From Akkermansiaceae bacterium (GTDB lineage: Bacteria > Verrucomicrobiota > Verrucomicrobiia > Verrucomicrobiales > Akkermansiaceae), in the NCBI GenBank assembly GCA_019634595.1, contig JAHCBC010000005.1, positions 248,001 through 312,000 of the forward strand: a stretch of 64,000 nucleotides of DNA. The letters run 5' to 3'. A program made the position numbers and the translations under genes. Under the pieces are notes generated by a model. That model was not told where the DNA came from and did not search any database. It worked only from the letters and a program-made list of their open reading frames with translations. Below are positions 18,290-26,656 of this stretch, one piece after another (within the stretch, counting starts at the first letter, position 1; each line of letters opens with the position of its first letter).

Positions 18290-20680
18290 TTACTGCCGTG
18301 CCTTGTCGTAGGCGGCCTTCAGTTGGCTCGCTTCGGAAGAGGCGAGGTAGGCGGCGGGGAGCTTCTGTTCGACGGTCGAGCGGGCGCTGAGAGTGTCGTC
18401 CTGCAGCTTCCGCAGGGTGGCGGTTTCCCGCTGGATGACAGCCTCGACGGCGGTGGCGGTGGCGGTCAATTCCTCCCTGATCGGTGCGGCGAGATCAGCC
18501 TGTGTGAGACGTTCCTGGAGCTTGCCGAGTTCATCACGCTTCGCGGTGATGACGGCGAACTGGGCTTCGAGGGATTTGAGGGCATCCGTGAAGCCGGCGA
18601 GTTCGCCTTCGGATTCCTCGGTGGCGGTTTCCGCCTTCGCCGTGGCCTTGATGGCGCTGGCGTTGATGGCGGCGGCGAGCCAGTGCTTCTCCGCGACCTT
18701 GATCTGCGGCAGTTCGTTCTTCACCGCTTCCGCAGCGGCGACGGCGGCGGCCGCACCTTTGCCCGCTTCCTCCACGGCCTTGCGCAGGGGAGGGAGGGCG
18801 TCTTCCGCGGGTTTGATCCGGGCCTGGGCGACGCCTGCCGTCTTGTTCGCCATCTCAAAGGCGGAGGCAAGCGGGCCTTCCTGGTTGGCGGGGGCATCGA
18901 AGGCCTGCTGGAGTTTCACCAGTTGGTCGCCGATCTCGCGGTTCTTCTGCTCCGCGGCGGATAGCGGGGCGGGGTCGCGCTGGTCCTCCGGCAGTGCGGC
19001 CAGCGCGGCTCTCTTCGCGTCGGTATCAGCTTGTGCGGCCTTCTTCGCTTCCGCGAGGCGGTTGATTTCCTCCTGCTGCTTCTGGCGCGCGCCTCTGCGG
19101 GCGTCCAGTTCCTGCTTCGCCTTGTCCGCGCCCGCCTTGGAGGCCTGGGCGATTTCCCTGGACTGCTTGAGGGTGTTCTCGGCATCGGCGAGCGCCTTCT
19201 TGGCGGCTTCCACGGCAGCGGCCTTCTGCTTGGCGGCCGCCTCCGCATCCGCCAGCCGCTGGTTCTGGGTGCCTGCGCGTTCGGCCAGTGTCTTGATGCG
19301 GGTTTCGATCGCCGGAGGATTGGCATGGATCTCGCCGAGAGGTTTGCCCTCGGTGGTGTCAAAGGCGCGGATGGTGCCCAGCGCATCGGCCACGAAGGCC
19401 TTCTTGCTCTCGACGTCGATGACCACGGAGGTGGGGAGTTTCGGCAACGGGCCGATTTCCTTCAGCAGGTTGAAGTCCGCTTTCCACAGCTTCGCCTTCT
19501 TGTCCCGTCCGGCGGTGATGAAAGAGCCGTCGCGGGCGAAGGCGAAGGCGGTCACCCCGCCCGGGTGGGCGTCGATCTTCTTCACCTCGCCGCCGTTGTT
19601 CATCTCCCACATGCGGACGGAACCGTCTTCGGAAGCGGAGGCGAGGATGTTGGAGTCAGAGCGGAAGGCGAGGCCGGTGATGCCCGCTTGGTGCGCCCGC
19701 AGGGTGTGGAATTCATTTCCACTGTCCGTTTCCCAGACCCACACGCCGCCGTTGCGGTCGCCGCTGGCCAGCAGGACGCCGTCGTTGGAAATGTCCAGCG
19801 CCGTGATCCAGTCGGTGTGCTTCTTGATGGAGGTGATCATCTCGCCGTCCTCCGTCTTCCAGAGTTTGAGCAGGCGGGATGGACCGCCGGTGGCGACGAT
19901 GTCGAAGCCGGGCTTGATGTCGGCGGCGAGGATGGAGTCGAATTCCTTCGCGGCGGAAAGCAGGCGCGAGCCGTTCGTCACGTCAAAGGTCACCGTGATG
20001 CCGGACTTGCCGGGGATGCCACCGCCCACGATGAGATAGCGGGCGTCCGGAGTGAAGGCGAGCGAGATGGGGTCACCCTCCGGGAAAGGCAGGATGCCCA
20101 CCAGTTCCAGGGTGTTCGTATCGTGCAGCAGGATCTGCCGCTGGCCGGTCACCGCGATCAGCGGAGCCCACGGCGAGACCGCCAATGCATGAACCGAGGA
20201 TGCCTTCGGAGTGATCACCTCCGGCTCCAGCAGGACATGCTGCGGCATCGGCGGCGGGCCATCCGGCTTTTTGGCGGGGTCGGAACCCATGGTGGTCTCG
20301 AACTTCGGCTTCGAAGGCTTCTTTGCGGAAGAACTCTTGTTCTCCAGCAGGCCGCCTTCGATCCACTGCTTCAGGACGTCGATCTGCGCACCCGCCATCT
20401 TGTCACCTTCAGGCGGCATCTTCGGTTCGACGGACTGGATGACGCAGCCGAGCAGCTTGGAACCGGCGTCCCCTGGCTCAACGATCTTTCCGCCCGAACC
20501 ACCTTTGAGCGTCGCGCCGTAGGTGGAGAGGTCGAGGCCTCCCCTGGCCTTGTCGGGGTTGTGGCAGTTGAGGCAGGCTTGTTGGAAAACGGGCAGGACG
20601 TGATCGTCGAAAGTGACCTTGTCCGCGGCGACGGCGAACGGCGCGGAGAGCATGAGGAGAGTGGCGTGGCGGGAAATCAC
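18290..20680 (-). CDS. Cytochrome c (PSCyt1-type)-WD40-coiled-coil secreted protein
   Basis: 796 aa. A signal peptide (MISRHATLLMLSAPFAVAA) precedes a planctomycete-type cytochrome c domain with one haem motif CLNCH at residues 36-40 and a distal KMPPEGDKM that can supply the axial Met. Residues about 150-440 form a WD40 propeller (repeats such as DWITALDISNDGVLLASGD and AGITGLAFRSDSNILASASEDGSVRMW). The C-terminal half (about 465-790) is a long Ala/Lys/Glu/Gln-rich coiled coil. The architecture is typical of Planctomycetes and Verrucomicrobia. Role unknown; probably periplasmic electron transfer or scaffold. Confidence 0.9.
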   Translation of the reverse strand: MISRHATLLMLSAPFAVAADKVTFDDHVLPVFQQACLNCHNPDKARGGLDLSTYGATLKGGSGGKIVEPGDAGSKLLGCVIQSVEPKMPPEGDKMAGAQIDVLKQWIEGGLLENKSSSAKKPSKPKFETTMGSDPAKKPDGPPPMPQHVLLEPEVITPKASSVHALAVSPWAPLIAVTGQRQILLHDTNTLELVGILPFPEGDPISLAFTPDARYLIVGGGIPGKSGITVTFDVTNGSRLLSAAKEFDSILAADIKPGFDIVATGGPSRLLKLWKTEDGEMITSIKKHTDWITALDISNDGVLLASGDRNGGVWVWETDSGNEFHTLRAHQAGITGLAFRSDSNILASASEDGSVRMWEMNNGGEVKKIDAHPGGVTAFAFARDGSFITAGRDKKAKLWKADFNLLKEIGPLPKLPTSVVIDVESKKAFVADALGTIRAFDTTEGKPLGEIHANPPAIETRIKTLAERAGTQNQRLADAEAAAKQKAAAVEAAKKALADAENTLKQSREIAQASKAGADKAKQELDARRGARQKQQEEINRLAEAKKAAQADTDAKRAALAALPEDQRDPAPLSAAEQKNREIGDQLVKLQQAFDAPANQEGPLASAFEMANKTAGVAQARIKPAEDALPPLRKAVEEAGKGAAAAVAAAEAVKNELPQIKVAEKHWLAAAINASAIKATAKAETATEESEGELAGFTDALKSLEAQFAVITAKRDELGKLQERLTQADLAAPIREELTATATAVEAVIQRETATLRKLQDDTLSARSTVEQKLPAAYLASSEASQLKAAYDKARQ

Positions 20681-20845
20681 AGGTCCGAAGCTTTGGGTTG
20701 CAGCGGAATACGTGTGGGTAAATCCCGGTTTTTCGTTTATTTTTCAGGTTTGGGGGGCATCCGCTTCCGGCGGACCGGGTGGCGAAGGAGCGGTTCTCCC
20801 TGATGGGAGACAGTGCAGTGGTGATCTCCCTCTGCCTCCAAACAG

Positions 20846-20872
20846 AAATGGCCCGGTGTCACCGGGCCATTT
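20846..20872 (-). terminator. Terminator of the Gld-like ABC operon
   Basis: Perfect 12-bp stem (20846-20857 with 20861-20872) and a 3-nt loop, 23 bp beyond the DUF4340 gene stop on the minus strand. Downstream on that strand the sequence is T-rich (TTTCTGTTT). Confidence 0.78.
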
Positions 20873-20895
20873 GAATTGATCGGATGTGAAAGGGA

Positions 20896-22314
20896 TTACT
20901 CCTTCTCAGGGGCTTCGGCGGGTTTCTCTTCAGGTGCCTTCTCTCCCTCCGCTTTCTCATCGGCGGCGGGGATGCTGACCGGAGGGGTGACCGCTTCGAC
21001 CGGCTCCGTCACCGCTTGGTTGGCCGGGCCGCTTCCCGGGACGATCATGCCGGGAGGGAGGTTGAAACCTCCTCCTTGGGGAGCGCCCTGGGCACCCTGA
21101 TCCTGTGGCTGGGGATCGGGCTGCTTCGTGAGGGTCGCGCGGTCTTTGAGCAGTTGCTCGAAACTGGCCTTCGCCACCTGGAAGGTGTAGGGCGCGAATG
21201 CCTTCACCCTGGCCAGCGTATCATTCAGCTCTTTGGTGCGCGTGGCGAACGCTTCATCCTTTGCCTTGGCGTCCTCCGGCTTTTCGCCTTCCTCCTTCTT
21301 CCGTTCCTTGGGGATGTCCGCCTCCACGGCGACGGTCACCAGATAGGTGTCTTCCGCGGCGGGGGAGGGATCTTCCGGGTTGGAGGATGCGGGTTTGTCC
21401 GCCGCCTTCGATGGGGTGAAGGTGATGGTGTAGGTGATGCCTTCGAAGGTCTTGATGCTGGCCACGCGCTTCTGGTCCGCGACGGCCCGCTTCTCCACCT
21501 CGGCCTTGGTCACGACATCGTCGAAGCGGTTGTAGGCGAGCAGGCTCTTCAGGGAGGTGGCGGCCGCAGGGTCGATGGCCTCACCGGCGGCAGCTCCATC
21601 AAGGGTGAATTCGGCGTCTTCCTTGTCCCGCACCACTTTCCAGGCGATGTCTTCCTTGCCCGGTTGGGTCACGGAGATCGACTGGATCTTCTCGACGCGG
21701 AGGAATTCGTCCGCGGCGAGCCAGCTTTTCGGTTGGTCGCTGAGGCTGGAGAAAAGCTCGCTGACGGCGTAGAAACCGGAGTCATCCGCATGGTTGCGGA
21801 CAAAGCGGCCGGTGGATCCGCCGCCTGCCAGCGGAACCCCGCTGCCGGATGCGGATTCGATGTTCTTGCCGACGGTGATGTGGGCCAGTTCCTTTCCGGC
21901 GGAGTCCTTGAAGGTGACGTTGATGCCGCGCTCCTTCGGATCCTCCGAGCTGTCATCCATGCCGAAGCGTGCGGCGAAGGACGGGCCCGCCTGCATGCTC
22001 TGGGCGATCTTGAGTTCACCGACGGTCCGGAGCAGATCGTTGACGCTGTTCACTCCGCCTGACTTCGCCGGGAAGTTCTCGCGCTGTGGGATGACCCACT
22101 TGCCGTCCTTCTTTTCAAGTGTCACGGAGGAGTCCGCGCCCTTGATTTCAACGGTGGTGACATCGCCGGCGGGGAAGGACTCCAGCAGGGTCTGGCCTGC
22201 GGCGCGGTTCGTTGCGCTTTTGATCTCCTTGTCCTTTCCGCGTTTGATGAGGGCGACCGAGGCCGCCAGTACGGCGGCGACGATCCAGAGGATGATGACC
22301 TGACGTTTGTTCAT
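20896..22314 (-). CDS. DUF4340 domain protein of Gld-type ABC cluster
   Basis: 472 aa from the ATG at 22314 (MNKRQVIILWIVAAVLAASVAL), giving one N-terminal membrane helix and a large periplasmic part. DUF4340 proteins carry repeats of the form 'L..F....V..I.I......V.L.K..G.W', visible here as VTTVEIKGADSSVTLEKKDGKWVIPQ near residues 50-75 and again in the middle. The C-terminal 75 residues are low-complexity, rich in Pro, Gly, Gln, Glu and Ala. It is the last gene of the ATPase-permease-GldG-DUF4340 operon and is probably an accessory partner; its role is not established. Confidence 0.85.
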   Translation of the reverse strand: MNKRQVIILWIVAAVLAASVALIKRGKDKEIKSATNRAAGQTLLESFPAGDVTTVEIKGADSSVTLEKKDGKWVIPQRENFPAKSGGVNSVNDLLRTVGELKIAQSMQAGPSFAARFGMDDSSEDPKERGINVTFKDSAGKELAHITVGKNIESASGSGVPLAGGGSTGRFVRNHADDSGFYAVSELFSSLSDQPKSWLAADEFLRVEKIQSISVTQPGKEDIAWKVVRDKEDAEFTLDGAAAGEAIDPAAATSLKSLLAYNRFDDVVTKAEVEKRAVADQKRVASIKTFEGITYTITFTPSKAADKPASSNPEDPSPAAEDTYLVTVAVEADIPKERKKEEGEKPEDAKAKDEAFATRTKELNDTLARVKAFAPYTFQVAKASFEQLLKDRATLTKQPDPQPQDQGAQGAPQGGGFNLPPGMIVPGSGPANQAVTEPVEAVTPPVSIPAADEKAEGEKAPEEKPAEAPEKE

Positions 22315-22363
22315 GGGAAAATGGGGAAATTGCTTTGGTTGGGTGACTCGGGTTCCCGCGGTA

Positions 22364-24268
22364 TCAGCGGGCACGGGTGGATGACCGGCGCTTCAGGAAG
22401 AGGCCGAAGCCGAAAAGGACGACGAGGGCGGGCATGGCGGCCACGTTCAGCAGGGTGATCCTGCCGCCCAGTTCATCTTTCTGGCGGCGCAGTTCCTTCT
22501 GCTGGTCGCGGACCATCCGCGCGTAGTTGACCTGCTCCGCGCGCAGCTTGCGGATCTCAGCCTCCTGCTCCGGGGAGAGGTAAAGCTCGCTGCCCTGCGT
22601 TTTCTGCGCCTGCAGCTCGGAAAGCTTCCGCTGGGCTTCCTTCTGCTTGTCCTCGAACTCGGTGATCTTCGCTCCCACGCTCTTGTTGAATTCCGCTTCC
22701 ATCTCCTGGACGACCGTGAACGGCCGGCGGAGGGCGGAACGGGAGCGGGAACCGATGAGGTGCTTCGAACCGATGGCCTGGTCGATGATGTTGAAGAGCA
22801 TCGTCGCGTTGCCATTCATGGGGCTGGCCATCTGCATGCCCCCGAAGTTCTGCACGTTGTAGGCGAAGCGGTCATAGAAAGCGTCCACATCCGCGATGAG
22901 GAACACGTTGCCGTCCTGCGCGCTTTCGGTGAGGTGGGTGGGCTTGGCGGCTTCGCCTTCCTTCTTCTCTTCTTCTTTCGGTTCCTCCCCGTCCGCGGTT
23001 GGCTTGCCCTTCGGGAAGGCGGTTTTGAACTTCCCGCTCAGGTGGGTGACCAGATCGAATGCCTTGCCCTCCGGCTTGAGGGAGGTGGCTAGGCTCGGGT
23101 CGATCTGGGATGCGCGGACGGCATCCACGAATCCGGCTTCGGTGGAGGAGCGGATGAGTGTGTTGACGGACACCCCGCTGCCGCCCGTGCGGCTGAACGC
23201 GCCGGGGAGGAACAGCACCACGGAGCCGAGGTCCTTGGTGATCACGTTGTCCTTCTGGGGCATGGAGGACTGCGGCAGGGAAAGCACGGCGAGTCCCTGG
23301 CGGTTGCCACCGAGAGCGGTGGAGTGCGTGGGATCCGCCAACACCTTCACGGACTCGAAGGAAACGCCCCATGCGGGCAGCAACTCCGGCAGGTTGGAGC
23401 TGACCGGGGTACCCTGCTGGCCCATCATCGGGTTGCTGTTGCCGCCCAGCATCTGCGCGGAGACGGAGAAGGCATCGAGGGCGGCGACCACGGTGCCGCC
23501 GCCGAGAAGGTACTGGTCGATGGCGAATTCACCTTCCGGAGTGATGCCGGCGGGGTGGAAGACGAGGAGGACCTTCAGTTCCTTGGGATCCAGCTCGGTG
23601 TGGTTCAGCGGCAGGTACTTCACCTCATAGGACTGCTTGAGCTGCTGGAAGACGACCCAGGCGGGGGTGCCCTGCTGGCCGGGCATCATCGCCGGCTGGC
23701 CGGCCAGGTTGAAGGCGGACATCACGCCCACCACCGGCTTCTTCGGAGTGCTCACCTCGGAGATGGCCTTGGAGAGTTCATACTCGAACATCGTTTCCTG
23801 GTTCGGATCGAGGAACGGGAGGACGCGGGTTTTGTCCAGGCACGCCACGGCGATGCCGAGGTAGAGGTTCTCGTCGTTGATGCGCTGGCCGCTGATCTCA
23901 TCCAGGTTGGCGGAGTCCTCCGCGTCCGTGTCCGGCTGCGGGTCGATGTTCTCGATGCGGATCTTGCCGTTGGAAAGGGAGGCATACTCCTTCAGCAGGT
24001 CGTCCACGCGCCGCATGTGGATCTTCAGATCCTCCGGCATGTAGGGGGAGTTGCGGGTCGCGTAGTAGCGGATGACGACCGGGGTATCCAGCTCCGAAAC
24101 CAGACCCCGAGTCCCTTCGGAGAGCGTGAGGATCTTGTTTTCGGTGAAGTCCACCCCCTTGTTCCCGAAGGGAGTGAGGGAGATGAGCCAGTTGGCGAGG
24201 ATGGCGATGGCGGTGAGGGCTGCGATGCCGAGGGCCGCCCGGGTAACCGGATGTGTGGTTTTGGCCAT
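22364..24268 (-). CDS. GldG-like ABC transporter auxiliary protein
   Basis: 634 aa. N-terminal membrane helix (about 13-32), large extracytoplasmic GldG/ABC_transp_aux domain (VDFTENKILTLSEGTRGLVSELDTPVVIRYY, then a glutamine-amidotransferase-like fold with GGGTVVAALDAFS), a coiled-coil region (EFEDKQKEAQRKLSELQAQ), a final helix (MPALVVLFGFGLFLKRR) and a basic end. GldG is known from the Bacteroidetes GldAFG complex; homologues in non-gliding phyla are common, so gliding should not be assumed. It is 36 bp downstream of the permease gene. Confidence 0.88.
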   Translation of the reverse strand: MAKTTHPVTRAALGIAALTAIAILANWLISLTPFGNKGVDFTENKILTLSEGTRGLVSELDTPVVIRYYATRNSPYMPEDLKIHMRRVDDLLKEYASLSNGKIRIENIDPQPDTDAEDSANLDEISGQRINDENLYLGIAVACLDKTRVLPFLDPNQETMFEYELSKAISEVSTPKKPVVGVMSAFNLAGQPAMMPGQQGTPAWVVFQQLKQSYEVKYLPLNHTELDPKELKVLLVFHPAGITPEGEFAIDQYLLGGGTVVAALDAFSVSAQMLGGNSNPMMGQQGTPVSSNLPELLPAWGVSFESVKVLADPTHSTALGGNRQGLAVLSLPQSSMPQKDNVITKDLGSVVLFLPGAFSRTGGSGVSVNTLIRSSTEAGFVDAVRASQIDPSLATSLKPEGKAFDLVTHLSGKFKTAFPKGKPTADGEEPKEEEKKEGEAAKPTHLTESAQDGNVFLIADVDAFYDRFAYNVQNFGGMQMASPMNGNATMLFNIIDQAIGSKHLIGSRSRSALRRPFTVVQEMEAEFNKSVGAKITEFEDKQKEAQRKLSELQAQKTQGSELYLSPEQEAEIRKLRAEQVNYARMVRDQQKELRRQKDELGGRITLLNVAAMPALVVLFGFGLFLKRRSSTRAR

Positions 24269-24304
24269 GGTTGGTGGAGGAAAGGAATATTGGGTTGCGG
24301 ATGG

Positions 24305-25030
24305 TCAGGCGCGCTTGGCCGAAAGGATGGCGCCGGTGCCGAGGAGGGGCAGGATGATGAGGCTGCCGAACCAGATCAGATCCTGGACGCGGAACAGCCC
24401 GCGGGTGAGCGAGCGGAAATGCTCCCAGACGCCGAAGGAGGTGAGTACCTCGACCACCGAAGGAGCGGCGATTTTCCGCAGCTCCGTGACGACCGGCTCA
24501 TAGGCGACGATGACCATGATGGCGCAGACCGCGGAGGAAACGATCAGGCAGACGACCTGGTCCCGGGTGCAGGCGGACACCAGCATGGTGATGGCGATGA
24601 ACGTGCAGCACACCAGGAAACTGCCGAGGTAGCCGGAAAGGATCGCCCCGTTGTCAGGCTCACCGAGATAGTTGACGGTGATGACGATGGGGAAGGTGAG
24701 GAGCAGGGCGAGGAACCAGACCGTCGCCGGGGCCAGGAACTTGCCGATGATGGCGCTCCAGGTGGAGATCGGCATGGTGCCCAGCAGCTCGATGGTGCCG
24801 GTGCGCTGCTCGTCCGCCCACAGTTTCATGCCGACGGCCGGTGCCAGCAGCATGTAGAGCCAGGGATGCCAGGCGAAGAACGGCCACTCCAGGGAGGCGT
24901 CGCCCGCGGCGATGAAAGCGCCGAACGAGAAGGTGAAGCCCAGCGCGAACAGCAGGAAGATGACGATGATCGCGTAGGCGGTGGGCTGGGTGAAGTAGCT
25001 TTTCAGCTCGCGTTTGTAGATCGTGAACAT
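24305..25030 (-). CDS. ABC-2 type permease (GldF-like)
   Basis: 241-aa integral membrane protein with six predicted helices (for example YAIIVIFLLFALGFTFSFGAF, WFLALLLTFPIVITVNYLG, VVCLIVSSAVCAIMVIVAY and the last LIILPLLGTGAIL). The N-terminal MFTIYKRELKSYFTQPTAY and the central DEQRTGTIELLGTMPIS are hallmarks of the GldF/NosY-type ABC-2 permeases. Lies between the ATPase gene and the GldG-like gene, 30 bp from the ATPase stop. Confidence 0.92.
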   Translation of the reverse strand: MFTIYKRELKSYFTQPTAYAIIVIFLLFALGFTFSFGAFIAAGDASLEWPFFAWHPWLYMLLAPAVGMKLWADEQRTGTIELLGTMPISTWSAIIGKFLAPATVWFLALLLTFPIVITVNYLGEPDNGAILSGYLGSFLVCCTFIAITMLVSACTRDQVVCLIVSSAVCAIMVIVAYEPVVTELRKIAAPSVVEVLTSFGVWEHFRSLTRGLFRVQDLIWFGSLIILPLLGTGAILSAKRA

Positions 25031-25060
25031 GGATTTGGGAAAAGATGGGCTGTTGGGGGA

Positions 25061-25789
25061 TCAGGCTGCTGCGGTGTCCCGGGTGGTGACGGAGCGGAAC
25101 AGGTCGGTGAGGGAGCCGGTGCCGGAACGCTCGATCAGCTCTGCGGGGGTGCCGTCCGCGACGATCTTGCCGCGGTCCACGATCACGGCGCGGGTGCAGG
25201 AGGCCTCCACCTCCTCCAGGATGTGGGTGGAGAACAGGATCGCCTTGTTCTGGCCCAGCCGCTTGATGAGCTGGCGGACCTCGTGCTTCTGGTTGGGGTC
25301 AAGGCCGTCCGTCGGCTCGTCCAGGATCAGCACCTCCGGGTCATGGAGCAGCGCCTGGGCCAGGCAGGTGCGGTGCCGGTAGCCTTTGGAAAGGGTGTCG
25401 ATCGACTGCCGTGCCACGCTTTGGAGGAAGCAGGTCTCGATGGCTTTTTCCACCGCATCGTTGCGGTCGCTCCCGCGCAGCCCCCGCACGCTGGCGCAGA
25501 ACTTCAGGAAACCGGTGACGGTCATGTCATTGTAGAGGGGGGCGGACTCCGGCAGGTAGCCGATTTTGGTCTTCGCCTCCGCCGGCCGGTCCGTCACGGA
25601 GATGCCGCAGACCTTGGCTTCGCCCGAGGTGGGTGGGAAGAACCCGGTGACCATCCGCATGGTGGTGGACTTGCCGGCGCCGTTGGGTCCCAGGAATCCC
25701 AGCACTTCTCCCTTTTTCACGGAGAAAGACAGGTTGTCCACGGCCACTTTGGTTCCGAAGGATTTGGTGAGGTTTTCGACTTCGATCAT
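25061..25789 (-). CDS. ABC transporter ATP-binding protein (GldA-like)
   Basis: 242-aa ATPase starting MIEVENLTKSFGTKVAVDNLSF; the frame extends upstream but this ATG fits the family. Walker A GPNGAGKST, Q-loop GYLPESAPLY, a signature LSKGYRHRTCLAQAL (the usual GQ replaced by GYR, as in GldA/NatA relatives), Walker B VLILDEPTDGLDP and switch His in STHILEE are all visible. First gene of a four-gene operon (ATPase, permease, GldG-like, DUF4340). Substrate unknown. Confidence 0.93.
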   Translation of the reverse strand: MIEVENLTKSFGTKVAVDNLSFSVKKGEVLGFLGPNGAGKSTTMRMVTGFFPPTSGEAKVCGISVTDRPAEAKTKIGYLPESAPLYNDMTVTGFLKFCASVRGLRGSDRNDAVEKAIETCFLQSVARQSIDTLSKGYRHRTCLAQALLHDPEVLILDEPTDGLDPNQKHEVRQLIKRLGQNKAILFSTHILEEVEASCTRAVIVDRGKIVADGTPAELIERSGTGSLTDLFRSVTTRDTAAA

Positions 25790-25934
25790 GAGAGACGGAA
25801 TGATTGGTGAGACAGGCGTCTTAGCGGCGCAGGTCCGGATTGCTGTTTGAAAAAACAGGGTGGGCGATCTTTTCAAGCCAAAAGCTCACGGATACGGTTG
25901 CGCGCGACACCCTGCGGTGTTTATCTGATGGGAA

Positions 25935-26555
25935 ATGTCAGGGTTGGAACTTCCGGAAAGATGCGGTGTCATGCTGTTGCCGGACTGCACCCTGTTCCCG
26001 CATGGCGGTCTGCCGCTGTATATTTTCGAGCCGAGGTACCGGCGGATGCTGGAAGAGGCCATGGAGGGGAACTGCTTCTTCGCCGTCACACGGCTGCTCG
26101 GGGATGAAAGCACCCGCCCCGCGGACTGTTCCGCCCCTGTGGGAACCATCGGTCTGGTGAGGGCCTCGCGTGAGCAGGACGACGGGACCTCCCATCTGCT
26201 GCTGCACGGGGTGATGAGGGTGCGTTTCCTGCGGTGGCACTCGGATGAACCCTATCCCTCCGCCACCATCGAGCCACTCGTTTCCCATTTCCAGCCGGAG
26301 CATCAGGCTCAGGCAGCCATGCGGACGCTCCGCGGGGCGGTGGAAGACTCCATCAGCTCCCTGCCGCAGGTGGTGCGGGACGGCATCCTCGCGTTGATCG
26401 ACCGGGCGGACACCCCCGCACTCATGACGGACATCGTCAGCCAGCAGTTCGTCCATGAACCCGACCTGCGCCAGCGCCTGCTGGAAATGGACGCCGTGGC
26501 GGACAGGATACCCCTCATCTGCCAATACCTGCACGAAGCCAGCGGCGGGAACTGA
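25935..26555 (+). CDS. Stand-alone Lon substrate-binding (LON/PUA-like) domain protein
   Basis: 206 aa with only the N-terminal domain of Lon protease: VMLLPDCTLFPHGGLPLYIFEPRYRRMLEEAM opens the fold, then GTIGLVRAS and a helical tail. No AAA+ or protease domain. Such proteins are widespread and may act in protein quality control, without a settled function. Divergent from the Gld-like operon, convergent with the DEAD-box gene. Confidence 0.87.
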   Translation: MSGLELPERCGVMLLPDCTLFPHGGLPLYIFEPRYRRMLEEAMEGNCFFAVTRLLGDESTRPADCSAPVGTIGLVRASREQDDGTSHLLLHGVMRVRFLRWHSDEPYPSATIEPLVSHFQPEHQAQAAMRTLRGAVEDSISSLPQVVRDGILALIDRADTPALMTDIVSQQFVHEPDLRQRLLEMDAVADRIPLICQYLHEASGGN

Positions 26556-26580
26556 CGTTTCTTCCGTTTGGAAAGAAACG
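26556..26580 (+). terminator. Possible terminator after Lon-domain gene
   Basis: An 8-bp perfect stem (26556-26563 with 26573-26580) directly after the stop codon. There is no T-run, so termination may be weak or it may only protect the 3' end. Confidence 0.35.
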
Positions 26581-26600
26581 CCGGTGATGAATGGACACAA

Positions 26601-26623
26601 AGAAGGGCGGACATCGCCCGCCC
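26601..26623 (-). terminator. Terminator of the DEAD-box helicase gene
   Basis: A 6-bp GC stem (26605-26610 with 26618-26623). On the minus strand it is followed by TTCTTTGTG. It lies 34 bp beyond the helicase stop. Confidence 0.6.
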
Positions 26624-26656
26624 CTCTCCGATATGGGAGATCATCCGATCACGCGA

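Noticed and set aside
20896..25789. Evidence of gliding motility from the Gld-like operon
   Set aside because: Homologous ATPase, permease, GldG and DUF4340 sets occur in many non-gliding bacteria, and no other gld genes are in the window.
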